A stretch of DNA of 64,000 nucleotides from contig CAZIOP010000002.1 of assembly GCA_964540895.1 (NCBI GenBank), positions 1 through 64,000 on the forward strand, given 5' to 3'. Each line of letters begins with the position of its first letter. Position 1 is the first letter of the stretch. Made by a program: the position numbers and the translations under genes. This document shows positions 1 to 8,714 of this stretch, piece after piece. Under the pieces are notes generated by a model. It was not told the origin of the DNA, ran no database searches, and was given only the letters and a program-made list of their open reading frames with translations. Source of the DNA: Patescibacterium sp964540895 (GTDB taxonomy: Bacteria > Patescibacteriota > Patescibacteriia > Patescibacteriales > Patescibacteriaceae).

Positions 1-174
1 TTTAAAATACTTCTTTAAATTTTCAAAACAATGGAGTACCTCCCTTCTTTGAAATAGATTTTTTAATATTCTTTAGAATTTTGAAGAAACAAATATCATC
101 GAATATATCATATTTAGCTTAAAATGTCAATATTTATTATTATAAGGAGGGTTATTAGAAAATAACATTTTAAA

Positions 175-208
175 AATAAAAAGTGCCCCGACATTGTCTA
201 AGGGCACT
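175..208 (-). terminator. Rho-independent terminator of the T9SS-type gene
   Basis: Perfect 7-bp inverted repeat AGTGCCC (182-188) and GGGCACT (202-208). Read on the minus strand it is followed at once by TTTTTATTTTT. It lies about 20 bases past the stop codon of the gene at 230-1525 and would end that transcript. The remaining bases 1-174 show no convincing gene. Confidence 0.8.
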
Positions 209-229
209 CGATTTTCTTATTATATTAGT

Positions 230-1525
230 TTACTTTATTAATATCATTTTCTTTACACCGGTAAAATTGCCTGCAGATAGTTTGTAAAAATAAATCCCGC
301 TAGACAGATTTGTAGCTGTGAATTCTGCTACATAATACCCAGCCGTTTTTGTTTCATTCACCACAGTTGCAACTTCCATTCCGGAAACAGTGTATATTTT
401 TAATGTGATATTTCCAGGTATCGAAACTGCATATCCAATCTTAGTTGATGGGTTAAATGGATTTGGGTAATTTTGAAACAAATCAAACTGTATTGGCACA
501 CCAATTATAACTTCATTATTCAAATTATGATATTCATAATTTCCGTTATAATCAATCTGTTTAAGTCTGTATTGATAGGTTCCGCTTGGAACTGCTGCAT
601 CTGTAAATGAGTAGTTTGTTATTTCTTCGGTAGTTCCGTTGCCTATTACATAGCCCTGTTTCTTCCATATTACAGATCCGATAACCGATCTTTCAATTTC
701 AAATCCTGAATTATTTACTTCATTCATTGTTGACCAATTGAGGACTACATTTCTTTCGTTACTGATTGATGAAGTAAATAATCCAAGTTCAATTGGAAGC
801 GCTCCGCTACAAAATATTTTATCGACACAAATTGCATCAATTAATAATGTCGCGGATTTTGATGCTGCACCTTGTTGCAAAACGATTTTACCAATATTTG
901 GTAAATCATTTTCTCCAACTCCGAATGGAGCAACGGCTGGCGGACCGGGATCTTCGCAGGTAGGGCAATTGTCTTCGCTATAAAGATATAAGCTGACAAG
1001 ATCATTATCATTCCCTGAAACAAACTCATACTTTAAAACAACAAGATATGTTTCTCCGAGTATACAATCCTCATCAGCATATTTTGGATTTTCATTGTCT
1101 TTAGCCAAACCAATTGCGATGTTGCCATTTCGTTCTTTAGCATATACACGGGCAATTTTATTGCTGTTGTTTCCAACAGAATCGCCCAAATGAAAAAAAC
1201 AGTCACCTGTTCGTCCAATCAGAAATTTCACAAGAAAAGAAACATATATAGTACCTGAGTCGGTAACCTGAGGTAAAAACTTATATGAATCTTCTCCAGT
1301 TTCCTGAAGCTTTATTGTATTCCCAAATGTAACAGTGTGGCAACTCATTTCTAGACCAGGTCCAGTAATTAAAACTGGATTAATTCCCAATCCGCTGAAT
1401 TTGACCCATCCGTACTGATTAATAGTGTCTCCAGACGGATATTCGAAATCCTCACAGAAAAACTGTGAATGTGAAACTGAAACTGATGAAAATATCAGCA
1501 AAATAACAAAAAAGAATTTCTTCAA
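230..1525 (-). CDS. Exported protein with C-terminal type IX secretion sorting domain
   Basis: Secreted protein of 431 residues. An N-terminal signal peptide (MKKFFFVILLIFSS, then SVSHSQ) is followed by a lectin/jelly-roll-like region, a segment typical of Bacteroidota surface proteins (LNWSTMNEVNNSGFEIER, about residues 260-280) and a last ~80 residues starting NYPNPFNPSTKIGY and ending KKMILIK, the classic T9SS type A sorting domain. The start is TTG at 1525, chosen because a strong GGAG Shine-Dalgarno lies 7 bases upstream. In Bacteroidota and Ignavibacteria this C-terminal domain directs export through the outer membrane and is then cleaved. No other T9SS component is in the window, and Patescibacteria lack an outer membrane, so the gene looks acquired or misplaced. 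The biological role of the passenger region is unknown. Confidence 0.85.
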   Translation of the reverse strand: MKKFFFVILLIFSSVSVSHSQFFCEDFEYPSGDTINQYGWVKFSGLGINPVLITGPGLEMSCHTVTFGNTIKLQETGEDSYKFLPQVTDSGTIYVSFLVKFLIGRTGDCFFHLGDSVGNNSNKIARVYAKERNGNIAIGLAKDNENPKYADEDCILGETYLVVLKYEFVSGNDNDLVSLYLYSEDNCPTCEDPGPPAVAPFGVGENDLPNIGKIVLQQGAASKSATLLIDAICVDKIFCSGALPIELGLFTSSISNERNVVLNWSTMNEVNNSGFEIERSVIGSVIWKKQGYVIGNGTTEEITNYSFTDAAVPSGTYQYRLKQIDYNGNYEYHNLNNEVIIGVPIQFDLFQNYPNPFNPSTKIGYAVSIPGNITLKIYTVSGMEVATVVNETKTAGYYVAEFTATNLSSGIYFYKLSAGNFTGVKKMILIK

Positions 1526-1583
1526 TTTCTACTCCTTTTCTCCTCTTCATTGAGGAATTAGATTAATTAAATGATTTGTTAAA

Positions 1584-1613
1584 AAAACAACTAACGCCTG
1601 TTCGAGGTATTAG
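1584..1613 (-). terminator. Terminator-like hairpin after the copper operon
   Basis: On the minus strand CTAATACC (1613-1606) pairs with GGCGTTAG (1598-1591) across a 7-base loop, with one A-C mismatch and one G-U pair, followed by TTGTTTTTTT. It most simply ends the csoR-copA-cupredoxin transcript, whose last stop codon is at 1674. A TTGACA (1650-1645) with a TAATGT 17 bases further on (1627-1622) lies between that stop and the hairpin. The hairpin could therefore instead be a leader structure of the T9SS-type gene. Confidence 0.5.
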
Positions 1614-1673
1614 TGAAAAATACATTAACCTATTTAATAATTTTTGTCAAGAGCTAGTAAAAAACTAAAGAAA

Positions 1674-2099
1674 TTAACTAACAAAATTAATTGAAAAATT
1701 ATACATTCCCATACTGCATAGCGCCTTGAGAGTTGAACCCGCGGTTTGAACAGGTAGTTCTATATCAGTCGTGCCAGTAGCTGGTAGATTCTTACTATAG
1801 CCAATACTCTTAATTCTCAAAGCTGCAGAACAATCAAACGTGCTATTAGTCTTAACTCTAAGAATTGTCGGTACTCCTGCTTTAGCTGTAGTTTTAGCTG
1901 GAGAATAACCACCCTTAGCCGTAATTTCAATAATTTGTTTATCTCCTTGTGTACTTACATTATTACTAGCCACTGCATTAACACTTGCCGTATCACCATA
2001 ATAGGTAACTTTTGACTCAGACTTGTTATTGGTTAAAGCAATCATACCTCCAATAACAGCAAGTCCGATAAGAGTAAAAATGATGTTTTTCTTATTCAT
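1674..2099 (-). CDS. Membrane-anchored cupredoxin-like protein
   Basis: A 141-residue protein with one N-terminal hydrophobic segment (residues 5-23, IIFTLIGLAVIGGMIALT) and an extracytoplasmic beta-sandwich resembling the cupredoxin_1/plastocyanin-like family. Candidate copper ligands are a Cys (FDCSAAL, about residue 89) and the C-terminal CSMGM stretch, which fits the Cys/Met ligands of type 1-like copper sites. It is the last gene of the copper operon, 21 bases after the HMA-UreH-like gene. It probably binds copper outside the membrane, as a chaperone or sink for metal handled by CopA. The fold assignment rests on motif and context; an electron-transfer role is unlikely in a genome of this type. 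Confidence 0.7.
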   Translation of the reverse strand: MNKKNIIFTLIGLAVIGGMIALTNNKSESKVTYYGDTASVNAVASNNVSTQGDKQIIEITAKGGYSPAKTTAKAGVPTILRVKTNSTFDCSAALRIKSIGYSKNLPATGTTDIELPVQTAGSTLKALCSMGMYNFSINFVS

Positions 2100-2120
2100 A
2101 TAATATGTGTGATTAGTATA

Positions 2121-3137
2121 CTAAAAAGTAACCAGTGCTGGCAAGAATTCAATTGCCACCAAACTAGTGTAAATATTAAATAAGGCAAAGAAGATAGTAA
2201 TAAGACCCATCGTCTTAAAGAAAATTTCTGTCTTAGTTGAATTGATTGTTAGTGAGCTAAAGCTTATCAAACCTAATACTGGTAGTGTCCCAAGCGCAAA
2301 GGCCGACATTGTTAGGGCTCCTGTCCAAAAACTATGCGTTGATAAAGTATAAATCTGCATTGATTGGGTGAAGCCACAGGGTAAAAAGAAAGTAATAACA
2401 CCAAGAAGGAAGGGGGTAAAGGTATGATTAAATTTTTTGATACCTAATAGATTTTTAGAAATAAACTTCGGCATAGTGGGCTGTAGTTTTTTAGCCCAGG
2501 GAAATATATCAAGTAAGTTTATACCAAGTAGTAACATAACGAGACCAATGACTAATCCAATAATAAATGTGCCCCAGATACCTGGTTCAAAGGTAGCACC
2601 CACAACTCCAATTAATCCTCCCAAGAAAAAGAAAGAAAATAATCGCCCAATATGAAAAAAAATCTGGGGTTTTTTCTTCTCACCTTTTTTAGCCATATTA
2701 GCGGACATAGATAAAACAAGTCCTCCCACTACAACCATACAGGTTGAAACTGAAGCTAGCAGGCCAATGACAAAAGCTGCTCCGTAATTTACTTTGTTAA
2801 TGGTAACAAGATTGACGATACCTAATTTTTGAAGCAGTAAAAATAAAATGGCTACAACAAGAGCAATCGGGAATGCTATTTTAAAATCAGCCCATTTTAC
2901 TCGGTTTTTTTCTTTATTAACTAATAACGTATATCCATGAGGCTGAAGGGCTTTACTCAATGTGTTTGCAATAAGAAACGGGGAATCAGTTTCAAAATTG
3001 CCTGCCACTTCAACACAACAGGTAGCCAAGTCTGCCTTAGCTCTCTCTATATTAGGAAGACCTTCTAATTCGCTCTCAGTCAATAATACACAAGCCGCAC
3101 AATGCATGCCTTGGACATGAAAGGTATATGTTTTCAT
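2121..3137 (-). CDS. HMA domain fused to UreH/SafE-like membrane domain, probable copper transporter
   Basis: 338 residues. Residues 1-70 form a heavy-metal-associated domain with the metal-binding motif GMHCAAC (residues 10-16) and an extra CC pair near residue 40. After a linker come about six or seven transmembrane helices of the UreH_2/DsbD-like (sulfite exporter TauE/SafE annotation) family, with a conserved PCGFTQ motif in the second half. The start codon overlaps the copA stop by 4 bases (ATGA), showing translational coupling. Membrane domains of this kind move metals or thiol-reducing equivalents. Together with CopA, CsoR and a cupredoxin, copper handling is the best inference. Transport direction cannot be told from sequence. 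Confidence 0.75.
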   Translation of the reverse strand: MKTYTFHVQGMHCAACVLLTESELEGLPNIERAKADLATCCVEVAGNFETDSPFLIANTLSKALQPHGYTLLVNKEKNRVKWADFKIAFPIALVVAILFLLLQKLGIVNLVTINKVNYGAAFVIGLLASVSTCMVVVGGLVLSMSANMAKKGEKKKPQIFFHIGRLFSFFFLGGLIGVVGATFEPGIWGTFIIGLVIGLVMLLLGINLLDIFPWAKKLQPTMPKFISKNLLGIKKFNHTFTPFLLGVITFFLPCGFTQSMQIYTLSTHSFWTGALTMSAFALGTLPVLGLISFSSLTINSTKTEIFFKTMGLITIFFALFNIYTSLVAIEFLPALVTF

Positions 3138-5440
3138 AATTTTACGTTCTTAAGTCGCAACGAGTTGGTTACCACAGTAATACTTTCAAATGCCATAATG
3201 GCTCCAGCAAGAGCTGGGCTTAACGTCCAGCCATATACTGGAAATAAAATTCCAGCAGCAATTGGAATACCAAAAGAGTTATAGCCAAATGACCAAATAA
3301 GATTTTGCCAAATCGTTTTGTTAGTTTTTTTAGCAAGACTAATTACTTCCGCCACTTTGCCAATATCTCCATTAAGAAGCACGATATCAGAGCTCTCAAT
3401 GGCAATATCCGAGCCATCACTCATTGAAATAGCGACATCAGTTTGAGCCAAGGCTGGGGAATCGTTTACGCCATCACCAATCATTGCTACTTTCAAACCT
3501 TTCTTTTGTAATCCAAAAATAATTGAGAGTTTGTCTTTAGGTTGCACGTCAGTGAATACTTCATCAATTCCAAGTTCTTTTGCCACTGCCTCACCTGTAT
3601 CTTTATTGTCTCCCGTTGCCATTATAATCTTTAAACCAAGTTTTTTTAATTTAGCAATCTCTTGTGATGAAGTTTCTTTTATTTTGTCATGAATTTTTAT
3701 AAGAGATAATACATTTTTTGAATCAGCCAAGAATAACTCTCGTCCATTTTTGAGACGCTCGCTCTTAAAATTACTTTTTATTTTTGCAGGGGTAAGACCA
3801 AGCACTTCTGACATGTAGTTAATGGAACCAAGATAATACTCAGTATTATCAACCACTCCCTTCATGCCCTTGCCTGATATTTCAGAAATATTTTTTACCG
3901 TAGTTTCTTTAACTTTGTTATCTTGCAACCACAGAGAAATACTCTCAGAAATAGGGTGTCTAGAAGACTTAGTTAGAGAGAGAATTAATGACTGTTTAAA
4001 CTTAACGTCTTCCTCGTTACATGTATGATTTTTATCCAAACAATAAATTCCTTCAATCGCTAGTTTATTTTCAGTAAGCGTTCCAGTCTTGTCAAAGACA
4101 ATGGCTTGAACTTTTGATAGTTTTTCTAAACTCTCGGCGTTCTTAATAAGAATACCTCTACGAGCACCTGTACCCACGCTCGTAATAATAGCGGTAGGAG
4201 TAGCGAGTCCTAAGGAACAAGGGCAAGCAATTACGAGAACAGCCATAGTAGAAGAAAGAGCCAAGGTAAATGATTTCGTAAACCCTAACGACGCTGGGGC
4301 AAAGATAAGCCAAGATATAAACGTTATCAAAGCAAGTACAATAACTACATACACAAAGATTCCAGAAATCTTGTCAGCAATACGTTCAATAGGAGCTTTG
4401 GAGCTTTGGGCATTTTCAACAATAGTAATAATATGAGCTAAAGCTGTATCCTGACTATTTTTTTCTACTTTAATTTTTAGGACTCCTTGAAAGTTCTGCG
4501 TTCCCGCAAAGACCGTATCTCCCACTGTCTTATCAGTAGGTATTGATTCACCTGTTAAGTTTGACTCATCAATACTTGAGCTTCCACTGACTACTTTTCC
4601 ATCAATCGGTATTCGTTCATTTGGTTTAATAATTACAATATCTCCTAGTACTACATTTTCAATAGGGACTTCTATTTCTTTTCCATCACGTTCGACTAAG
4701 GCTGATTTGCTAGAAAGCTCAGCAAGTTTTTGCAAGGCTTCATTAGTTTTTCGTTTAGCTTTTGCTTCCAAGAACTGACCAAAGGCAATCAATCCTATTA
4801 CCACAATCACAACGTCGTAGAAGTTTGAGGTGACATCTAGATACTGAGAAAGCGGATGTTCAAAAGCAGTAATAATGAATGAGTAGATAAAAGCAACAAT
4901 CGTGGAAATTCCAACTAACGTATCCATACTCGCTACTCCTGTCTTTACAAATACCCACGTCGCTTTAATATAGCGACGACCAATACCAAAAAGAATAAAA
5001 GTAGCGAAAATTGGCATAAGATGATGAGTAACCTCATATATATTCTTAGACATTTCAGGTACTACATTATTTTTTGCCAACACCTCCCAAAACATCATAA
5101 CAAAAGAAAAAATAACCATAGGAATAATGAACTTCATTTCAAAAGCCATACTGTTTTCTGCTGCGTGGTGGCTATGTTGCATTTTTTCGTGTTCACTACT
5201 TTTCGTTTTTACTTCAGATATCACCGCTTTATCTGTGTCTTCAAACGAGTACCCAAAGGGGGCAATAACTGTGTTCAGTGTTTGTAAAGAAATAGGATTC
5301 TCGATAAAGTCAATCTTAGCTTTTTCTGAAGCCAAACTAACTGAAACGTTTTTTATCCCAGAAAGCTTAGATACTTTATTTTGGATAAGCGAAACACAGC
5401 TTGCGCAGTGCATTCCCTTTACATTATAAATAGTCCCCAT
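3134..5440 (-). CDS. copA: Copper-translocating P1B-type ATPase
   Basis: 768 residues, normal length for CopA. An N-terminal HMA domain carries GMHCASC (residues 9-15). A His-rich linker (QHSHH) follows, then the transmembrane domain with the CPC metal site (ACPCSLGLATP, near residue 408). Next come the phosphorylation motif DKTGTLT (Asp450), a TGD motif and the hinge GDGVNDSPAL (about 656-665). CPC plus the HMA motif indicates Cu(I) export driven by ATP hydrolysis at the cytoplasmic membrane. It lies 3 bases after csoR and overlaps the next gene by 4 bases, so all four genes form one operon under CsoR control. Confidence 0.96.
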   Translation of the reverse strand: MGTIYNVKGMHCASCVSLIQNKVSKLSGIKNVSVSLASEKAKIDFIENPISLQTLNTVIAPFGYSFEDTDKAVISEVKTKSSEHEKMQHSHHAAENSMAFEMKFIIPMVIFSFVMMFWEVLAKNNVVPEMSKNIYEVTHHLMPIFATFILFGIGRRYIKATWVFVKTGVASMDTLVGISTIVAFIYSFIITAFEHPLSQYLDVTSNFYDVVIVVIGLIAFGQFLEAKAKRKTNEALQKLAELSSKSALVERDGKEIEVPIENVVLGDIVIIKPNERIPIDGKVVSGSSSIDESNLTGESIPTDKTVGDTVFAGTQNFQGVLKIKVEKNSQDTALAHIITIVENAQSSKAPIERIADKISGIFVYVVIVLALITFISWLIFAPASLGFTKSFTLALSSTMAVLVIACPCSLGLATPTAIITSVGTGARRGILIKNAESLEKLSKVQAIVFDKTGTLTENKLAIEGIYCLDKNHTCNEEDVKFKQSLILSLTKSSRHPISESISLWLQDNKVKETTVKNISEISGKGMKGVVDNTEYYLGSINYMSEVLGLTPAKIKSNFKSERLKNGRELFLADSKNVLSLIKIHDKIKETSSQEIAKLKKLGLKIIMATGDNKDTGEAVAKELGIDEVFTDVQPKDKLSIIFGLQKKGLKVAMIGDGVNDSPALAQTDVAISMSDGSDIAIESSDIVLLNGDIGKVAEVISLAKKTNKTIWQNLIWSFGYNSFGIPIAAGILFPVYGWTLSPALAGAIMAFESITVVTNSLRLKNVKL

Positions 5441-5443
5441 ATT

Positions 5444-5713
5444 CTATGATTTTCTTTTAAGCCGATATACTTTTAAAATCTCGCCAGTTGCTACTGTTTC
5501 TTTACCTTTTTTAATTTGACTAACTACACACGTGCGTAAATGGTTTTCCATTAAAACATCTTCAACACCTGACAATGCCTGTTTAATAGCTGAAGTTTGC
5601 GTAATAACATCAATACAGTATGTATTATTAGCAATCATTACTTGTAATCCACGAATCTGCCCTTCAATAATTTTAAGGCGATGCAATAATTTTTTATTAG
5701 GGGGTATTTTCAT
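5444..5713 (-). CDS. csoR: CsoR-type copper-sensing repressor
   Basis: 89-residue all-helical regulator of the CsoR/RcnR (DUF156) family. Visible family features are LKIIEGQIRGL near the N-terminus and the Cu(I) ligand set Cys (NTYCIDV, about residue 33), His (ENHLRTC, about 58) and Cys (about 62). This is the C-H-C pattern of copper rather than nickel or formaldehyde sensors. Cu(I) binding releases DNA in known members. The gene heads the copper operon. A perfect operator lies inside its own promoter (5726-5744), so autoregulation is expected. The ATG at 5713 lies 8 bases after the -10 element, so the mRNA is probably leaderless. Confidence 0.93.
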   Translation of the reverse strand: MKIPPNKKLLHRLKIIEGQIRGLQVMIANNTYCIDVITQTSAIKQALSGVEDVLMENHLRTCVVSQIKKGKETVATGEILKVYRLKRKS

Positions 5714-5721
5714 ATACAGAT

Positions 5722-5750
5722 ATCGTATACCCTATGGGGGTATATGTCAA
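5722..5750 (-). promoter_or_regulatory. csoR promoter with embedded CsoR operator
   Basis: Minus strand: -35 TTGACA (5750-5745), 17-base spacer, -10 TACGAT (5727-5722). The spacer overlaps a perfect inverted repeat TATACCC-n5-GGGTATA (5726-5744), which matches the GC-tract palindromes bound by CsoR. A repressor here would block RNA polymerase directly. Transcription should begin within about two bases of the ATG. Confidence 0.85.
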
Positions 5751-5764
5751 ATATTGTAACCATA

Positions 5765-5797
5765 TAAAAAAGGACTGTGTAAATGCCCCACAGCCCT
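5765..5797 (-). terminator. Terminator of the FG-GAP gene
   Basis: On the minus strand AGGGCTGTG (5797-5789) pairs with CACAGTCCT (5779-5771) with one G-U wobble, followed by TTTTTT. On the plus strand the same position is an A-C mismatch, so the structure favours minus-strand use. It separates the gene at 5829-8408 from the csoR promoter. Confidence 0.8.
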
Positions 5798-5828
5798 TTA
5801 TGAATATATTTAAAAATTATATTTTATT

Positions 5829-8408
5829 TTATTTAGGACTCATAACAGCCACAAATTTGATAGAATTATTGTATACTATCAAAACATCAGAAATATCTGT
5901 GATGCTATCTCCATTTAAGTCGGTTTTAGACTCATTGGAAAAACATATTGTGTGATTATGAACTATAAGCTCATCCTCAAGTTCAATAGTCTGATCCTGA
6001 TTAACATCTCCACTAAACATTGCATACGCTACTGGTGAATCATCTACCGAAATCATATTATTTCCGTAAGCTTGTATAGCGGCCGTATTAAAATTATAGG
6101 TTTTTAAGTTGTTTGTAAAACTTTGTGGAGTCTTACTCCAAATTGAGATTGAATTACGGTGCTTAACCTCAATATAATAATTAACATTATTTACGACATT
6201 ATTTACGAAAGTATAAACACCAACCCCATTTGCATTTATGTAAGCTTTAGCTGAATCAACAATAGCAAAGGGAGGTGAAGCTGTTCTTAAAAAAACATAG
6301 ATTGAATCTGTTTTTGTATTATTCAATGATGGATTATATAATCCTTGAATGAAATTTTTCATAGTCAACACTTTTGGACCACCGGAAGCACCATGGTAGA
6401 CAAATGTTTTACCAGTTGTACTGCCATTATTATATAAATAGGCTCCGATGATTAAATCATCATAACCATCATTATTGACGTCGCCAGCAGAAGCCACCGA
6501 ATTACCATATGTTGCTTGGGCTTGATTACTTTCAAACACTTTATATGCAGGAAAAGTTAATCCTGAGGTAGCTCCAAAATACAAAGCAGCTGAACCCTCA
6601 TCTGTCTGACCATAATCAGACATGTAAGATCCAATAATGACATCATCATACCCGTCATTATTTATATCACCGGCTGAGGCAACAGAGTTACCAAAACGAG
6701 CAAACGACTGGAATCCTTCAGCGGTCCAACTTACAGTCGGCGAAAGTCCGGTCAAGGATCCATAATATACATAACATTTGCCTTCATCGTTAAATGAACC
6801 TTGTTCAAAATTATCAAAACCAGTTGCACCAACAATGACATCGTCATAACCATCATTATTAACATCTCCTGCCGAAGCAACTGAAATACCAATATAGGTA
6901 AACCATGTATATTGATTTTCCATTTTCCAGCTTGGTATTGTTGAAAGTCCCGTTGAAGAACCATGGTACACAAAGGCTTTGCCCTGTGAAATATAATTTG
7001 GACTATCTTTATACGTCATTGCACCAACAATAATATCATCATAACCATCATTATTAACATCACCGGCAGTAGAGGCAACACACCCAAAAAATGCATTGGC
7101 TATATTACTTTCTCCTGTCATATTAACAATGGATGGACCGTTGTTAGATCCGTAACAGACAAAAATTTTGCCTTCATCTATCTGTCCATTGTCATATAAT
7201 GGTGCTCCAATAACGACATCAGAAAAACCGTCATTATTTACATCACCAGCTGAAGCCACAGAGTATCCAAACCTGGCATTAGGTTGATTGCCGTCCATTA
7301 TTTTTGATGGGGTTGCAACCAATCCATTTGCAGAACCATAATAAATATAGATTCTTCCAACAAAGCCGGTGGTTCCTTGAAACTGATCAGCACCAACAAT
7401 TACGTCACCATAACCATCACCATTAACATCACCTGCTGATGATACTGACCAACCAAAATGAGCGTCATTTTGATTGGATTCGGCTGTCCATTTTACTGCC
7501 GATAGTAAACCAGAAGCTGAACCATGAAAAACAAAAGCTCTTCCTTCATCAATTTGTCCATTGTCATAAAATGGAGCACCAACAATTACGTCACCATAAC
7601 CATCACCATTAACATCACCTGCTGAAGCTACAGAGAATCCAAAACCACTACTGGTTTGATTACCTGCACTTGTCCAGGTTGGTGAAGTTGAAATTGGATC
7701 AATAGTAATTGGATAAACCGCTCCCGCATCATCAACGCTAATAATGAATGAATAATCAGATACTTTTTTGAAAGAAGCATTTAATATTGTTCCATTAGCA
7801 TCAAAAACTTTTAATGAAGAATATTTCATCGTTACTTCACCTGAAGTGTTCGTAAATATTATTGCTTCACTATTTATTGCATATTTTAAATCAGTTTCTA
7901 TTTCTAACTCTAAAGTTAATTTATCAGAAGTAGAAATTTTTTCAGGAATAATAAAATCTTGTCTCATTCCTTCCTTAGTATTTTGATAATTAACTCTGAG
8001 TTTGTCACTGGTAATAGAACATTTATTACCTTCTGCTTGCATGTTACCACCTGTAAATGATACCGACTCATTGTTTAAACTTTTTACTGTTAAACTAATT
8101 TTCCATTCCGAAGATGTTTTAAACATTTCTTCCGGAGAAATAATGTTGGTATCGCTACTTTGAAAGACAAATACTTTCTGGCTTGCATTCTGAGCAATAA
8201 AACCATTACTGGAATATGTAAAACTAATATTGTTATTCCGGTTTATAGACTGAAACAATCCTTGATCATTTCTTGAAATAACATACTCTTTTTCATCGGT
8301 CTCCAACGACGCGATTAAAGAATCTATTTCTGTTTCTATTTGAGCAGCAATGGAATTTTTACTTAAGCCGACTAATATCAGCATAAGAACAAAAATAACT
8401 GTTTTCAT
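5829..8408 (-). CDS. Exported FG-GAP (integrin-alpha-like) repeat protein with dockerin-like C-terminus
   Basis: 859 residues with a signal peptide (residues 1-22). After an N-terminal beta-rich region of about 230 residues come seven FG-GAP repeats of 60-65 residues, each with a calcium-loop core such as SAGDVNGDGYGDVIVGA, predicted to form a beta-propeller. The C-terminus (about 790-855) holds two EF-hand-like DxNxDxxI/V loops (GDVNQDQTIELEDELIV and TDLNGDSITDISDVLIV), a type I dockerin-like pair. Such architecture is frequent in Bacteroidota/Ignavibacteria surface proteins and serves adhesion or calcium-dependent assembly. An RBS (AAGGA) lies 10 bases before the ATG. The gene flanks the copper operon and has its own promoter and terminator. 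Foreign origin is suspected, as for the gene at 230-1525. Confidence 0.88.
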   Translation of the reverse strand: MKTVIFVLMLILVGLSKNSIAAQIETEIDSLIASLETDEKEYVISRNDQGLFQSINRNNNISFTYSSNGFIAQNASQKVFVFQSSDTNIISPEEMFKTSSEWKISLTVKSLNNESVSFTGGNMQAEGNKCSITSDKLRVNYQNTKEGMRQDFIIPEKISTSDKLTLELEIETDLKYAINSEAIIFTNTSGEVTMKYSSLKVFDANGTILNASFKKVSDYSFIISVDDAGAVYPITIDPISTSPTWTSAGNQTSSGFGFSVASAGDVNGDGYGDVIVGAPFYDNGQIDEGRAFVFHGSASGLLSAVKWTAESNQNDAHFGWSVSSAGDVNGDGYGDVIVGADQFQGTTGFVGRIYIYYGSANGLVATPSKIMDGNQPNARFGYSVASAGDVNNDGFSDVVIGAPLYDNGQIDEGKIFVCYGSNNGPSIVNMTGESNIANAFFGCVASTAGDVNNDGYDDIIVGAMTYKDSPNYISQGKAFVYHGSSTGLSTIPSWKMENQYTWFTYIGISVASAGDVNNDGYDDVIVGATGFDNFEQGSFNDEGKCYVYYGSLTGLSPTVSWTAEGFQSFARFGNSVASAGDINNDGYDDVIIGSYMSDYGQTDEGSAALYFGATSGLTFPAYKVFESNQAQATYGNSVASAGDVNNDGYDDLIIGAYLYNNGSTTGKTFVYHGASGGPKVLTMKNFIQGLYNPSLNNTKTDSIYVFLRTASPPFAIVDSAKAYINANGVGVYTFVNNVVNNVNYYIEVKHRNSISIWSKTPQSFTNNLKTYNFNTAAIQAYGNNMISVDDSPVAYAMFSGDVNQDQTIELEDELIVHNHTICFSNESKTDLNGDSITDISDVLIVYNNSIKFVAVMSPK

Positions 8409-8487
8409 GTTTCATTTTCCTTTCGTGGCCTCTTGGGACCTTTTTATGTTTATTTTTTAGATTAATTTTCAAGTTACAAAACTTGTT

Positions 8488-8516
8488 ACTTTATCACACT
8501 TTATCAATTTTGTCAA
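8488..8516 (-). promoter_or_regulatory. Probable promoter of the FG-GAP gene
   Basis: Minus strand: TTGACA (8516-8511), 17 bases, TAAAGT (8493-8488), about 80 bases before the ATG at 8408. This is a sigma70-type promoter, not the TTTG/TAnnTTTG type of Bacteroidota. The rest of 8409-8664 shows no gene. Confidence 0.55.
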
Positions 8517-8664
8517 TATACTAACCATAATATAACATGACAAATATTTACTATTAATTTTAATTTAATATTAGCCATTTTTATACAAAACAGCCATGCA
8601 TTCTGAGTCTATAGCTGCTTAATATTTTTCTTAATACTCATTTAAAAAATTAATTAATACTACC

Positions 8665-8693
8665 TGAAATAACTTTTATTTTTTGGTGTATTA
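8665..8693 (+). promoter_or_regulatory. ECF-type promoter, copy 1, before the sigma factor gene
   Basis: TGAAATAAC TTTT (8665-8677) and GGTGTATTA (8685-8693). The same blocks at exactly the same spacing recur at 10015-10043 before the exported protein gene: TGAAATAAC-n11-GnTGTAnTA. The AAC in the -35 block and the spacing to the -10 block suit an ECF sigma factor. The implied start site near 8700 gives a leader of about 15 bases. Confidence 0.7.
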
Positions 8694-8714
8694 TAATAGA
8701 GTAACCCTGTCTTT

